DNA of 62,931 nt from a bacterium (GTDB lineage: Bacteria > Electryoneota > RPQS01): positions 1-62,931 of the forward strand of contig JABWCQ010000002.1 of assembly GCA_013360195.1 (NCBI GenBank), given 5' to 3'. Under the pieces are notes generated by a model that was not told where the DNA came from, ran no database searches, and saw only the letters and a program-made list of their open reading frames with translations. This document shows, one piece after another, positions 7,734 to 16,211 of this stretch; positions within the stretch are counted from its first letter, which is position 1, and every line of letters starts with the position of its first letter. The position numbers were made by a program, and so were the translations under genes.

Positions 7734-8578
7734 TGAAATTGCTAAAGACTCGCGCCGAGCTCAACGATGAGCTTGAACCGTTCTGGAAGTGTGCAGCGCG
7801 AATAAGCTTGATTCCGACGATGGGCGCCCTGCATGAAGGACATATGAGTCTTGCGCGCTTGTGCGGTCCGTGTGACGTCCGGGTACTGAGCATTTTCGTG
7901 AACCCCACACAGTTCGGTCCGAATGAGGATTTGACAAGATACCCCCGGACATTGGAAAACGACATTGAACTTTGCGAGCATGAGGGCATTGACTTTGTGT
8001 TCGCACCGTCGGTTGATGACATGTACCATTCAGATTCGGGTATTACTGTTAATCCCGGGGCGATGGGCAAGGTATGGGAAGGTGCAATACGCCCGGGGCA
8101 CTTCGAAGGAGTATTGACAATTGTTGCAAAACTCTTACATCTTGTCCGGCCGGATGCGGCGAATTTCGGTGAGAAGGACTTTCAGCAGCTTACGCTGATT
8201 CGCGCGATGTGCAGGTCACTGGACTGGCCGGTAAGCATAGTTGCAGGACAGACGTTGCGTGAATCGGACGGTCTTGCCATGTCTTCACGAAACCGCTTTT
8301 TGAAAGAATCTGAGCGTGCGCAGGCAAGCGTTCTTTACAAGGCCTTGCTCACAGGCCGCGACTTGATTCGGAGTGGCGAGAGGGACGTTGAGAAAGTCAA
8401 GCAAATCATGTTGGCGGATGTCAGCAAGTCAGCCGACGCGCAAGTCGAGTATCTAACAGGTGTAAATAGCGAAACACTTGTGGAAGAGGCGATTGTGCCT
8501 GAGAACGCAAGACTGATAGGTGCGATTCGGTTGGGCAGTGTTAGATTGATTGATAATATGGCAGTTTACGACGCTTGA
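7733..8578 (+). CDS. panC: Pantothenate synthetase
   Basis: ATP-dependent condensation of pantoate and beta-alanine. Conserved PTMGALHEGHMSLAR (HIGH-like), VSIFVNPTQFGPNEDL, NFGEKDFQQL and the KMSKS-equivalent LAMSSRNRFL are all present. Length 281 fits the family. The GTG start shares its G with the panB stop, so the pair is coupled and should be made in fixed proportion. Confidence 0.95.
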   Translation: MKLLKTRAELNDELEPFWKCAARISLIPTMGALHEGHMSLARLCGPCDVRVLSIFVNPTQFGPNEDLTRYPRTLENDIELCEHEGIDFVFAPSVDDMYHSDSGITVNPGAMGKVWEGAIRPGHFEGVLTIVAKLLHLVRPDAANFGEKDFQQLTLIRAMCRSLDWPVSIVAGQTLRESDGLAMSSRNRFLKESERAQASVLYKALLTGRDLIRSGERDVEKVKQIMLADVSKSADAQVEYLTGVNSETLVEEAIVPENARLIGAIRLGSVRLIDNMAVYDA

Positions 8579-8615
8579 GCGGAACATTCAACCAAGTAAA
8601 GAAGTTTTTCTAGTG

Positions 8616-9362
8616 ATGGATTCAACGCTGTCCGTGGTTATCCTTGCGGCCGGGAAGGGCACCCGCATGAATAGTGACCTCCCAAAGGTACTGCATGAAC
8701 TTGCCGGGAGGCCGTTGATCCTGCGGGTGCTTGATACTGCAGCCAAGCTTGGTGCGGGTCAAACGATTGTGGTCGTGGGGCACATGCGCGCACTGGTCGA
8801 GCAGACGGTGCGAGATATTGCCACGGGTACGGTTGTACAGGATCCACCTCTGGGCACTGGCCATGCGGTCTTGCAGGCGGAAGAGGCGATTTCACCAAAT
8901 TGTCAGGAAATTCTGATTTTGTCAGGTGACGTCCCACTTCTCCGTTCCGAGACCTTGACGGAGTTGATCAGGTGTCATCGTGAGGGCGGAGCGGATCTGA
9001 CCGTTCTTTCCACAACGGCACCCAATCCGTTCGGTTACGGCCGGATAGTCCGTGACCTTGATGGTGAATTTACGGGAATTGTCGAGGAAAAGGACGCCAC
9101 GACCGAGCAGCGTAACATTAGTGAAATCAATAGCGGAGTTTATCTGGCGAAGCGAGAACCGCTTTTTCAGGCATTGCACAAAGTAACCCCTCACAATGCC
9201 AAGGGGGAGTATTATCTTACGGACATCGTGGGGATTCTTGGCAAAGCCGGCAGAGTGACTCAGGCGGTGAACTGTGCGGAGTTTGGGGAGTTACAGGGGA
9301 TAAATACACCCGCGGAATTGGCCGAGGCGGAAGCCGTTTGGCTCGCCCGCCAATCGGCCTGA
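8616..9362 (+). CDS. GlmU-type N-acetylglucosamine-1-phosphate uridylyltransferase, single domain
   Basis: The 248-residue protein matches only the N-terminal nucleotidyltransferase half of GlmU: LAAGKGTRMNSDLPKVLHEL, then PPLGTGHAVLQAE, SGDVPLLRSETL, PFGYGRIVRD, GIVEEKDA, EINSGVY and GEYYLTDIVGIL. The left-handed beta-helix acetyltransferase half is absent; after the stop no hexapeptide repeats appear in any frame. It would make UDP-GlcNAc from GlcNAc-1-P if an acetyltransferase is supplied elsewhere. The ATG at 8616 lies just before the conserved loop. Other UDP-sugar pyrophosphorylases are possible, but the motifs are GlmU-like. Confidence 0.85.
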   Translation: MDSTLSVVILAAGKGTRMNSDLPKVLHELAGRPLILRVLDTAAKLGAGQTIVVVGHMRALVEQTVRDIATGTVVQDPPLGTGHAVLQAEEAISPNCQEILILSGDVPLLRSETLTELIRCHREGGADLTVLSTTAPNPFGYGRIVRDLDGEFTGIVEEKDATTEQRNISEINSGVYLAKREPLFQALHKVTPHNAKGEYYLTDIVGILGKAGRVTQAVNCAEFGELQGINTPAELAEAEAVWLARQSA

Positions 9363-9426
9363 AGTGTTGATTATTATGAGGTTTGTGCTTATCTTTAGGA
9401 ATACTCAAACGAGGTTGGAGAAGTCT

Positions 9427-9924
9427 ATGCGGTCGATTACGGCAGCGTGCTTGTTGATTTGCGTTCTTTCGCTACATGCGTTGGGGCAATACCGAACGCA
9501 ACCGACGAGTGGTTCGACGTCCGAGTACCTCCGGAGTCATGAACAGGGTCTTGGCTTGAACGGAGTCAAGGGTCTGCTTGATCCGTCTCGAATGCACATG
9601 TCGCATTCGGTAAGTTTTGGTTACGCAAACGGCGGTGGGACAAGCGTCTCCCGCGGGTTGTACATGAATAGGCTGGATTATCAGATATCGGCGCCGTTAA
9701 GCGTGACAACGCATCTCGGTTATCAATTTCAGCCGAGCGGACCAGCGGAGTGGAATCCAGCAAGAACCGGGAATGACTTTGTCGGAGCGGTTGACCTGAA
9801 TTGGCAGCCGAGCAAGAATTCTCTTTTTCGATTGTCAGTTGCGAAAGGGATGACTCCATATCGTGGCTGGGAGTACAATAGCTATGACTACTACTCACCA
9901 TGGCAGTTTCCCGGCCGTCCGTGA
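9427..9924 (+). CDS. Small secreted or outer-membrane protein, unknown function (165 aa)
   Basis: It begins with a signal peptide (MRSITAACLLICVLSLHALG, then Q). The rest alternates polar and aromatic residues (SVSFGYANGGGTSVSRGLYM; LSVTTHLGYQF; NSLFRLSVAKGM), as in a small beta-barrel or barrel fragment. A GGAG sits at 9415-9419 before the ATG at 9427. It lies between glmU and a LytR_C gene and is bracketed by a short direct repeat (9342-9357 and 9971-9987), so it may be a later arrival. I do not recognise the family. Confidence 0.65.
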   Translation: MRSITAACLLICVLSLHALGQYRTQPTSGSTSEYLRSHEQGLGLNGVKGLLDPSRMHMSHSVSFGYANGGGTSVSRGLYMNRLDYQISAPLSVTTHLGYQFQPSGPAEWNPARTGNDFVGAVDLNWQPSKNSLFRLSVAKGMTPYRGWEYNSYDYYSPWQFPGRP

Positions 9925-9970
9925 GCCGGCATGCTTTTGACTGATGCTCGACTGACCGTTTCGTTAATCA

Positions 9971-9987
9971 CTCGCCCGCCAAATCGG
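9971..9987. repeat. Direct repeat of the 3' end of the glmU-type gene
   Basis: CTCGCCCGCCAAATCGG here repeats CTCGCCCGCCAATCGG at 9342-9357 (the last codons of the uridylyltransferase gene), with one extra A. The two copies lie about 630 bases apart and flank the small secreted-protein gene. Such a long match is unlikely by chance at this distance. Confidence 0.7.
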
Positions 9988-10002
9988 TTGGCCACTATTA
10001 GC

Positions 10003-10036
10003 GACCGAGAGTCCTGAGATCTCGGTCATTTTTTTG
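10003..10036 (+). terminator. Rho-independent terminator
   Basis: GACCGAGA (10003-10010) and TCTCGGTC (10020-10027) form a perfect eight-pair stem around a nine-base loop, followed by ATTTTTTT. It should end transcripts from the panB-glmU side. The next coding region begins only six bases downstream (GTG 10042), so that gene either relies on read-through or has its start slightly further in. Confidence 0.85.
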
Positions 10037-10041
10037 AACCG

Positions 10042-10722
10042 GTGCCCAGGCGTTTTTATCCCCAATATGAAAATAACACCGGACGCCGTCGGGTGCAGAC
10101 TGGCACTGGATGGCGGCTATTGCTTTTTGTCATTTTACCGTTTGTTCTAATTCTGCTTGGCGTTGGTTTGTTTCGCGGGAATTCCGAGACCAGCAAGAGC
10201 CTTGAAAGACGATCGATCGGATCGACCGATGACATAGCTGGAAACCGGTCGGGTGAATTGCTCGATCAAATTGCTCAGATGCCGCCAGCGGAAGTTGATT
10301 CACCTTTTGCCGATTTGCTATTGGAAGCAGATGAGGCACATGTTCCCAAGGATTCAGGGGTGGCGGAAGAGATTGGCGATGAAGAAAAGGCAGAGGAAGG
10401 CGAAACATCTTCGGAGGAAGCAATGCCGAGGATTACTCTTTTCAATGGCTGCGGTGTCAAAGGGATAGGGGCCAGGGCCAAGTCAGCTCTTGAAGCGATG
10501 GGTTTTGAGGTTGTGGAAGTGCGCAATGCGCGTAACTTTGACTACGGTCGAAGCGAAGTATTAGACAGGCGACAGGACTTGAAGAACGGCACAACGGTGG
10601 CGGAGCGGCTTGGGATTGTTCCGGCACTTACAGCTTGGGACACCACGAGAAGTGATCGAAATTCAGACGTGTCACTGATTGTGGGATCAGATTACAAGAA
10701 GCTAAATTGGAAGATTAGGTAA
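10042..10722 (+). CDS. Membrane-anchored LytR C-terminal-domain protein
   Basis: A 226-residue protein with an N-terminal basic stretch, one membrane helix (about residues 25-45, LLLFVILPFVLILLGVGLF), an acidic linker, and a C-terminal LytR_C-like domain: ITLFNGCGVKGIGARAKSAL, VVEVRNARNFDYGRSEVLDR and ending in VSLIVGSDY. LytR_C domains occur at the end of wall-polymer ligases or alone; here there is no LCP catalytic domain. The GTG at 10042 follows a terminator closely and has no Shine-Dalgarno; GTG at 10093 is an alternative. It precedes rsfS, a pairing I recall as common in several phyla. Confidence 0.75.
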   Translation: MPRRFYPQYENNTGRRRVQTGTGWRLLLFVILPFVLILLGVGLFRGNSETSKSLERRSIGSTDDIAGNRSGELLDQIAQMPPAEVDSPFADLLLEADEAHVPKDSGVAEEIGDEEKAEEGETSSEEAMPRITLFNGCGVKGIGARAKSALEAMGFEVVEVRNARNFDYGRSEVLDRRQDLKNGTTVAERLGIVPALTAWDTTRSDRNSDVSLIVGSDYKKLNWKIR

Positions 10723-10743
10723 TAAAGTGTACGGAGAACGCGA

Positions 10744-11352
10744 CTGAGCACGGTTCGACCATTGGAGCTTGCCAAGCATGCCGCATTGGCGGCGCTTGAG
10801 AAAAAAGCTCTCGATGTCAGGATACTCGACCTGACCAAACTTGACACGGTTACGGATTACTTTGTGGTCTGCACGGGCGAAGTGAATCAGCAGGTGCGTG
10901 CTATAGCCACGCATATCGAGAAAAGCGCGCGCGAGCATGTCGGCGAGAAGGTCTTTCACAAGGAAGGAATGGACTCGCTGAATTGGGTACTCTTGGACTT
11001 TGTGGACGTGGTCGTTCACGTATTCCGGCCGAGTTTCCGGGATTATTACCGGCTTGAGGACCTATGGAGCGACGCGGATGTCATCGAAGTGAGCGATGAA
11101 GAAGGTTTTGTCGAAGTATCGCGCACAGGTCATGTTGCCAAATCGAAGAAAGCGCTGACAACCGGCAACGCGACAAAGAAGAGTGCGAAGAAAGCTGTCA
11201 AGAAGGCAGCAAAGAAAGCAGCAAAGAAAGCTGTAAAGAAGCGCGCGAAGAAGTCAGTGGGTACATCTGTAAGCAAGACACCAGCCAAGAAGAAGGCAGT
11301 CAAGAAGGCGGCCAAGAAACCTGCCGCCAAAAAGAAGTCCAATTTGGCGTGA
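10744..11352 (+). CDS. rsfS: Ribosomal silencing factor RsfS with histone H1-like lysine-rich tail
   Basis: RsfS binds L14 on the large subunit and blocks subunit joining during starvation. The core shows the family pattern: LEKKALDVRILDLTKL, YFVVCTGEVNQQVRAIA, WVLLDFVDVVVHVFRPSFRDYY and LEDLWSDA. From about residue 134 the protein continues for some 70 residues of KKAAKK/VKKAAKK repeats, like the tail of histone H1. The best-placed start is CTG at 10744, seven bases after GGAG (10733-10736), giving MSTVRPLELAK; a TTG at 10762 is the fallback. It overlaps argS by four bases. Confidence 0.88.
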   Translation: MSTVRPLELAKHAALAALEKKALDVRILDLTKLDTVTDYFVVCTGEVNQQVRAIATHIEKSAREHVGEKVFHKEGMDSLNWVLLDFVDVVVHVFRPSFRDYYRLEDLWSDADVIEVSDEEGFVEVSRTGHVAKSKKALTTGNATKKSAKKAVKKAAKKAAKKAVKKRAKKSVGTSVSKTPAKKKAVKKAAKKPAAKKKSNLA

Positions 11353-12983
11353 AGCGGGTACACGAGCATATACAGTCGGCCATTTCAAATGTTTTGGCGA
11401 AGCAGGGTGTGTCTTCGCCGACGGTCACTTTGGAAAAACCGCGCGATCCGGCACACGGGGATATCGCCACCAACGCGGCACTTGTACATGCAAAGCTTCT
11501 TGGCAAACCGCCTCGTCAGATTGCGGAGATGATCGTTGCGGGTCTTGATCTGGATGAGGGATTGTGCAAATGCGAAGGCGTCGCCGGCCCGGGTTTCATA
11601 AATTTTCGTTTTGCTGACAAGTACTTGCAGTCGATAGCCGCTCTGGCTATCAATCGATCGGATGAGTTTGGAGATTCGCGAGATTTATCGGGCAAGCGAA
11701 TCTTGATTGAGTTTGTGTCGGCGAATCCGACCGGCCCGCTGAATGTGGTAAGCGCACGCGCAGCGGCAGTCGGGGACAGTCTGAAGCGGATATTCACAGC
11801 ACTGGGGGCGGAGTGCGATTCAGAGTTCTACGTGAACGACGCAGGGAATCAGGTCGAATTGCTCGGCAAGTCGGTTTATGCACGGTACGCCAATATTTTC
11901 GGCCGAGAGTCGGAGATTCCTGAAGGCGGATATCATGGCGAGTATATCACCGAGTTTGCAAGTAGTCTTGCAGAGCAGCAAGGCGACAGATTCCTGAACG
12001 ATCCGGATGCAGCGGAGAAGCTCGGTGTTTTGGCCATTGAACGTCACGTATCAATGCACGAAAAGTCGCTTGCGATTTTTCGAGTTGAGATGGACAACTG
12101 GTTTCGAGAAAGCAGTCTGAGAAAGTCTGGGTCCGAGTGGAAGGCCTTGGAGGCATTGGAAAGGCGAGGAGCCATTTTTGACAAGGATGGGGCAAAGTTT
12201 GTCAGAACATCTGAGTTTGGCGACGGACAGGACTGGGTCGTCGTCACGTCGCAAGGCAAACCGACCTACTTTTTGCCTGATATCGCTTATCATTGGGACA
12301 AGTTTCGGCGCGGATATCATCATATCATAGATATACTTGGTCCGGATCATCATGCGTACCTGACCAAGATGGCCGCGGCGATGAAGGCACTTGGCGAGGA
12401 TTCGTCCCGGCTCGAGATCATGCTGCTGCAGCACATAAACCTGCTTCGTGACGGTGAACCGGTAAAGATGTCAAAGCGAGCGGGCAAGCTTATTGAAATG
12501 GATGAGTTGCTTGAAGAGGTTGGGGTAGATGCGGCACGCTATTTCTTTCTCTTACGAAGGACATCGACACCGCTGGACTTTGATATCGAGCTTGCCAAGC
12601 GGCAGTCAGACGACAATCCTGTATTCTATGTGCAGTATGCACATGCGAGAATAGAGTCCATTTTCAGACGAAGCGAGGTCCCGGTACCGGAGATTCCTGA
12701 AAACTTGGAACTCTTGACCCATGAGGAGGAGCTTGTCTTGTTGCGGAGACTCCGTGAATTGAACGACGTCCTGTATGAATGCGCGTTCAGTCGCGATCCC
12801 CATGCCTTGACAAATTGGCTTAGAGAAGTATCGGCTCAGTTTCACAGATTTTATCATCATTGCAGGGTATTGACGACACCGCCGGAGCTGCAGGCTGCGC
12901 GGTTGTGTCTCTGCCGTGCGACACAAATCGCTTTGCAGCGCGGCTTGACGCTCTGCGGAGTATCAGCACCTACGGAGATGTAG
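11349..12983 (+). CDS. argS: Arginyl-tRNA synthetase
   Basis: A class I synthetase charging tRNA-Arg. It has the N-terminal Add1-like domain, the HIGH-equivalent FVSANPTGPLNVVSARA and a KMSKRAGKLI loop, which many arginine enzymes lack. The C-terminal DALR anticodon domain ends at ALQRGLTLCGVSAPTEM. At 544 residues it is close to normal. The GTG start overlaps the rsfS stop. Confidence 0.95.
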   Translation: MKRVHEHIQSAISNVLAKQGVSSPTVTLEKPRDPAHGDIATNAALVHAKLLGKPPRQIAEMIVAGLDLDEGLCKCEGVAGPGFINFRFADKYLQSIAALAINRSDEFGDSRDLSGKRILIEFVSANPTGPLNVVSARAAAVGDSLKRIFTALGAECDSEFYVNDAGNQVELLGKSVYARYANIFGRESEIPEGGYHGEYITEFASSLAEQQGDRFLNDPDAAEKLGVLAIERHVSMHEKSLAIFRVEMDNWFRESSLRKSGSEWKALEALERRGAIFDKDGAKFVRTSEFGDGQDWVVVTSQGKPTYFLPDIAYHWDKFRRGYHHIIDILGPDHHAYLTKMAAAMKALGEDSSRLEIMLLQHINLLRDGEPVKMSKRAGKLIEMDELLEEVGVDAARYFFLLRRTSTPLDFDIELAKRQSDDNPVFYVQYAHARIESIFRRSEVPVPEIPENLELLTHEEELVLLRRLRELNDVLYECAFSRDPHALTNWLREVSAQFHRFYHHCRVLTTPPELQAARLCLCRATQIALQRGLTLCGVSAPTEM

Positions 12984-12985
12984 CA

Positions 12986-13939
12986 TTGGGACAGAGAAGT
13001 TCTAGCAAGACGCGAAGGTTGAATAGCGGCGGAAAACCGGATGTCGTTGTCGTAGGCAGCGTTGCCATTGACGTTTTACATACACCGATTGTCGAAGGAA
13101 AAGTCGTGCTTGGCGGTTCGGCGTTTCACTTTTCAAATGCGGCATCACGATTTGCAAAGGTGGGTATGGTCGGTGCGGTTGGCGAGGACTATCCCTTCGA
13201 GCAAGCGGAATTCCTGCGGCGTCGTGGCGTAGATTTTCACGGTGTGGAAGTGAAGCCAGGCCAGACCTTTCTTTGGGAAGGTCGATACCACGAAGGGTTT
13301 CGCACCAGGGAAACGATTCGAACAGAGCTAGGGGTGTTTGAGCACTTTTCGCCGAGTCTGCCGGCAGGCTACCGAACGCCTGACATCCTGTTTCTGGCGG
13401 CAATTGAGCCAAGGCTGCAGCTAGACGTACTCAGGCAGGTAAAGCGGCCCAAACTCGTCGCAATTGACACTTTCAAACTCTGGATTGACATTGCTCGGCA
13501 GGACTTTCTAAAGGTACTTGGAAAGGTTGACCTTTTGTTTGTTGACGAATTTGAAGCACTGTGGTTAACGGAGTCTTCAAACTTAATCGGAGCGGCGCGT
13601 GAGCTGTTGAGAATGGGGCCGAAGTGGGTGATTGTCAAAAAGGGCGAGCACGGCAGCTTCTTGATAGGTCCAAATGGTGTGTTCATGTCTCAAACATATC
13701 CCGTTGAACAGGTGATTGATCCGACGGGTGCGGGGGATTCGTATGCGGGAACGCTTCTGGGCTACCTTGCGGCATGCGGGACAGTAACTGACACAAACAT
13801 TCGCCGCGGAATGCAATGGGCAAGTGTTATCGGGTCGTTTTATGTGGAAGGATTCGGCCCGGACGGTTTGAAAGACCGCACGCGCGCGGAGTTGATTGAC
13901 CGCTACAATGCATTGCAGTCCATGACTCGAGTACCATGA
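12986..13939 (+). CDS. PfkB-family carbohydrate or nucleoside kinase
   Basis: A ribokinase-fold kinase. N-terminal DVVVVGSVAIDVL and GGSAFHFSNAASRF form the substrate side; C-terminal DPTGAGDSYAG carries the catalytic base D251 and the anion hole. TTG at 12986 was chosen because GGAG (12974-12977) lies eight bases upstream and the frame starts just after argS. Substrate cannot be read from sequence. The coupled neighbour is mtnA (ATGA overlap), which suggests a pentose-phosphate or methylthioribose-type substrate, but this is inference. Confidence 0.85.
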   Translation: MGQRSSSKTRRLNSGGKPDVVVVGSVAIDVLHTPIVEGKVVLGGSAFHFSNAASRFAKVGMVGAVGEDYPFEQAEFLRRRGVDFHGVEVKPGQTFLWEGRYHEGFRTRETIRTELGVFEHFSPSLPAGYRTPDILFLAAIEPRLQLDVLRQVKRPKLVAIDTFKLWIDIARQDFLKVLGKVDLLFVDEFEALWLTESSNLIGAARELLRMGPKWVIVKKGEHGSFLIGPNGVFMSQTYPVEQVIDPTGAGDSYAGTLLGYLAACGTVTDTNIRRGMQWASVIGSFYVEGFGPDGLKDRTRAELIDRYNALQSMTRVP

Positions 13940-14940
13940 GCAAAGTTACCCCGCTCAAATGGGCAGGCGAGGAGTTGTTAATCTTAGATCAGAGATTGCT
14001 GCCCAAGCAGGAGAAATGGATCCGGGCAAAAAGTGCAGAGACGGTCGCAAAGGCGATTGAGAGTCTTGCCGTGCGCGGGGCGCCTGCCATCGGGATTGCT
14101 GCGGCCTATGGAGTCGCTCTTGCGGCAGTTTCCTCAGGAGGGAACTGCAAGAAAGTCACGTCGGCGATTGACCGTTTGAGGATTACGAGACCGACCGGGT
14201 TCAATCTGTTTTGGGCGCTGCAAAGAATGCACGCTTGTGTATCACCGGATGAAAGAACTCCGGTCGCCCGCATTGTTCGCGAGGCAAAGGCGATTCATCG
14301 TGAAGATGCAGACGCATGCCAGCGGATGGGTGAATTAGGTGCGCGACAAATCAGACGCGGCGAGGGGATTCTGACTTACTGTAACACGGGTGCGTTGGCG
14401 ACAGGTGGGATAGGTACCGCGCTTGGCGTCATAAGGACGGGTTACAGTCAAGGAAAAGTGCGTGAAGTTTATGCGTGCGAGACCCGTCCTGTCGGTCAGG
14501 GAGCGCGGCTAACAGTGTGGGAGTGCGCAAAAGACGGGATTCCGGTTACATTGATTTGCGACAACATGGTTGCTGCATTGATGTCGATGGGGAAGGTGCA
14601 GCGGGTTTTTGTTGGCGCAGACCGGATTGCTCGAAACGGAGACACGAGCAACAAGATCGGCACGAGGGGTGTTGCCATACTTGCGCACGAATTCGGAATT
14701 CCTTTTCACGTGGTAGCGCCGAGTTCGACGTTCGATCTGGACATTGCGAGTGGAAGAGAGATTCGCATTGAAGAACGTTCAGCGGCGGAGGTTCTGAAGG
14801 CTACTGCAGGACTTAACAATGTCAAAGGCATGCGCGTGTGGAACCCGGCCTTTGACGTCACACCTTCCAAGTACATTACTTCAATAATCTCAGAGCGGGG
14901 AGTCCACCGAGCACCTTTTCGCTTTGGGAAGTTGAGATAA
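13936..14940 (+). CDS. mtnA: Methylthioribose-1-phosphate isomerase family (MtnA/aIF2B-like)
   Basis: An aldose-1-phosphate to ketose isomerase of the methionine salvage pathway. The catalytic cysteine C149 (YCNTGALATGG) and aspartate D229 (VGADRIARNGDTSNKIG) are in place, along with ETRPVGQGARLT and the N-terminal AVRGAPAIGIAAAYG. 334 residues. It overlaps the PfkB kinase gene. Related enzymes act on ribose-1,5-bisphosphate or 5-deoxyribose-1-phosphate; motifs favour MtnA, but the rest of the salvage pathway is not in the window. Confidence 0.88.
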   Translation: MSKVTPLKWAGEELLILDQRLLPKQEKWIRAKSAETVAKAIESLAVRGAPAIGIAAAYGVALAAVSSGGNCKKVTSAIDRLRITRPTGFNLFWALQRMHACVSPDERTPVARIVREAKAIHREDADACQRMGELGARQIRRGEGILTYCNTGALATGGIGTALGVIRTGYSQGKVREVYACETRPVGQGARLTVWECAKDGIPVTLICDNMVAALMSMGKVQRVFVGADRIARNGDTSNKIGTRGVAILAHEFGIPFHVVAPSSTFDLDIASGREIRIEERSAAEVLKATAGLNNVKGMRVWNPAFDVTPSKYITSIISERGVHRAPFRFGKLR

Positions 14941-14972
14941 CGGTTCCAAACCAAATTTGAGTGAGATTGAGC

Positions 14973-16199
14973 ATGAAGCGCATCATTACATTTATTATCC
15001 TGATGAGCGTCGGCGCTGCTGCTGCGTTCGCTGGAATGGAATTGCAGTCAGCGAAGATATACAAGAAACAGGGTGAGATTGCGAAGGCGATTGAGTTTTA
15101 CGATCAGGCGGTTGGAAAGGAGCCTGACAATGCCGAGGCGTTGTTTGAGCGGGGCGAACTACTGGGTATGATCGCGATGGACAATGTACACACGGGATTG
15201 CGTAAGAAGCTTGCCGGTGAATCAACAGATGCGCAAAGAAGTGTTTTGGAGCGTGCTATTGCTGATTTCAAGGGAGTGCGCGAGCTGTCGGCGAGCGGTG
15301 ACAAGAAGGCGAAAAAGTTTGAGTCAAAGATACAAGACATCATAGAGCGTTACTGGTGGGAATTTTACAGTAAGGCCGTTGCAGCGGATTCGAGTTACCG
15401 TGCCATGGAAGGGGCGAATAGCATGGAAAACGCGACGGTTGTCGTCGAGCAAGGGTTGAAGGCGGCCGAGACCGCCATCATGATTGACCCCGAGCATTGG
15501 AGCAGCAGATTCGTGTATGCACAGCTGAAGGGTTTTCAGGAGCGGGACGAGAGCTTTGTCAAGGCCTGGGAGGAAGCTGGAACGGCCCTTGAGAATTCTG
15601 ATTTGAAGACCAAAGAGCCGGAGAATTACAAGAACAACAGGTATTACGTACAACTGCAGTTGATTCAGCATTACTATTCGTCGCAGGATTACTTGAAGAC
15701 TATCGAGATGGCGGACAGGATGCTCACCGAGGATCCCGGTTCGGTAGAAGCTGTCCAGTACAAGGCGTTTTCGCTCGCGACAATGGCCAATGATGAGGAC
15801 CGGTCGCAGGCAGAGCGGGATTCGTTGAAGCGAGTAGCTTTGAAGGCATTGAATGATGCGAAAGTGTCCAATCCCGACGACGAGAACATAATCTTTTACA
15901 TTGGCCAGTTTAATTTGCAATTGGCAGATACATCCGCGGCACTGACGGCATTTGATGAGTTTTTGACGAAGTCACCAAGCGACAGAGACGTACTCTTTAC
16001 ACAAGGTCTGATTTACCTTGAGGGGGAAAAGTATGGGGACCTTGGCAAGGCTGCGGACAAGTTTAAGGCAATCACGGAATCGAGCCCCGAAGACGGCCCT
16101 GCGTGGATTAATTATGGTATCGCGCTGATTCGTCAGGGGAAGTCAGAAGAGGGAGCAAGAGCAATTGAGAAAGGCGATTCTCTGTCCAAGGGGCAGTAG
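14973..16199 (+). CDS. Periplasmic tetratricopeptide-repeat protein
   Basis: It starts with a signal peptide (MKRIITFIILMSVGAAAAFA) at the ATG at 14973, followed by several TPR-like helix pairs (KIYKKQGEIAKAIEFYDQAV near the start; GKAADKFKAITESSPEDGPA near the end). About 408 residues. TPR proteins in this position usually act as scaffolds for envelope complexes. It lies directly upstream of uppS and the tamB-bamA cluster, 32 bases after mtnA. The partner is unknown. Confidence 0.8.
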   Translation: MKRIITFIILMSVGAAAAFAGMELQSAKIYKKQGEIAKAIEFYDQAVGKEPDNAEALFERGELLGMIAMDNVHTGLRKKLAGESTDAQRSVLERAIADFKGVRELSASGDKKAKKFESKIQDIIERYWWEFYSKAVAADSSYRAMEGANSMENATVVVEQGLKAAETAIMIDPEHWSSRFVYAQLKGFQERDESFVKAWEEAGTALENSDLKTKEPENYKNNRYYVQLQLIQHYYSSQDYLKTIEMADRMLTEDPGSVEAVQYKAFSLATMANDEDRSQAERDSLKRVALKALNDAKVSNPDDENIIFYIGQFNLQLADTSAALTAFDEFLTKSPSDRDVLFTQGLIYLEGEKYGDLGKAADKFKAITESSPEDGPAWINYGIALIRQGKSEEGARAIEKGDSLSKGQ

Positions 16200-16211
16200 G
16201 CTCGTCGCAGG

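Noticed and set aside
9363-9430. Frameshift separating a missing GlmU C-terminal half
   Set aside because: No hexapeptide-repeat sequence appears in any frame after the stop; a new signal-peptide gene follows instead.
11130-11369. Minus-strand frame looking like a hydrophobic membrane peptide (AAFFAAFFAAFL type)
   Set aside because: It is the mirror image of the lysine-rich rsfS tail codons.
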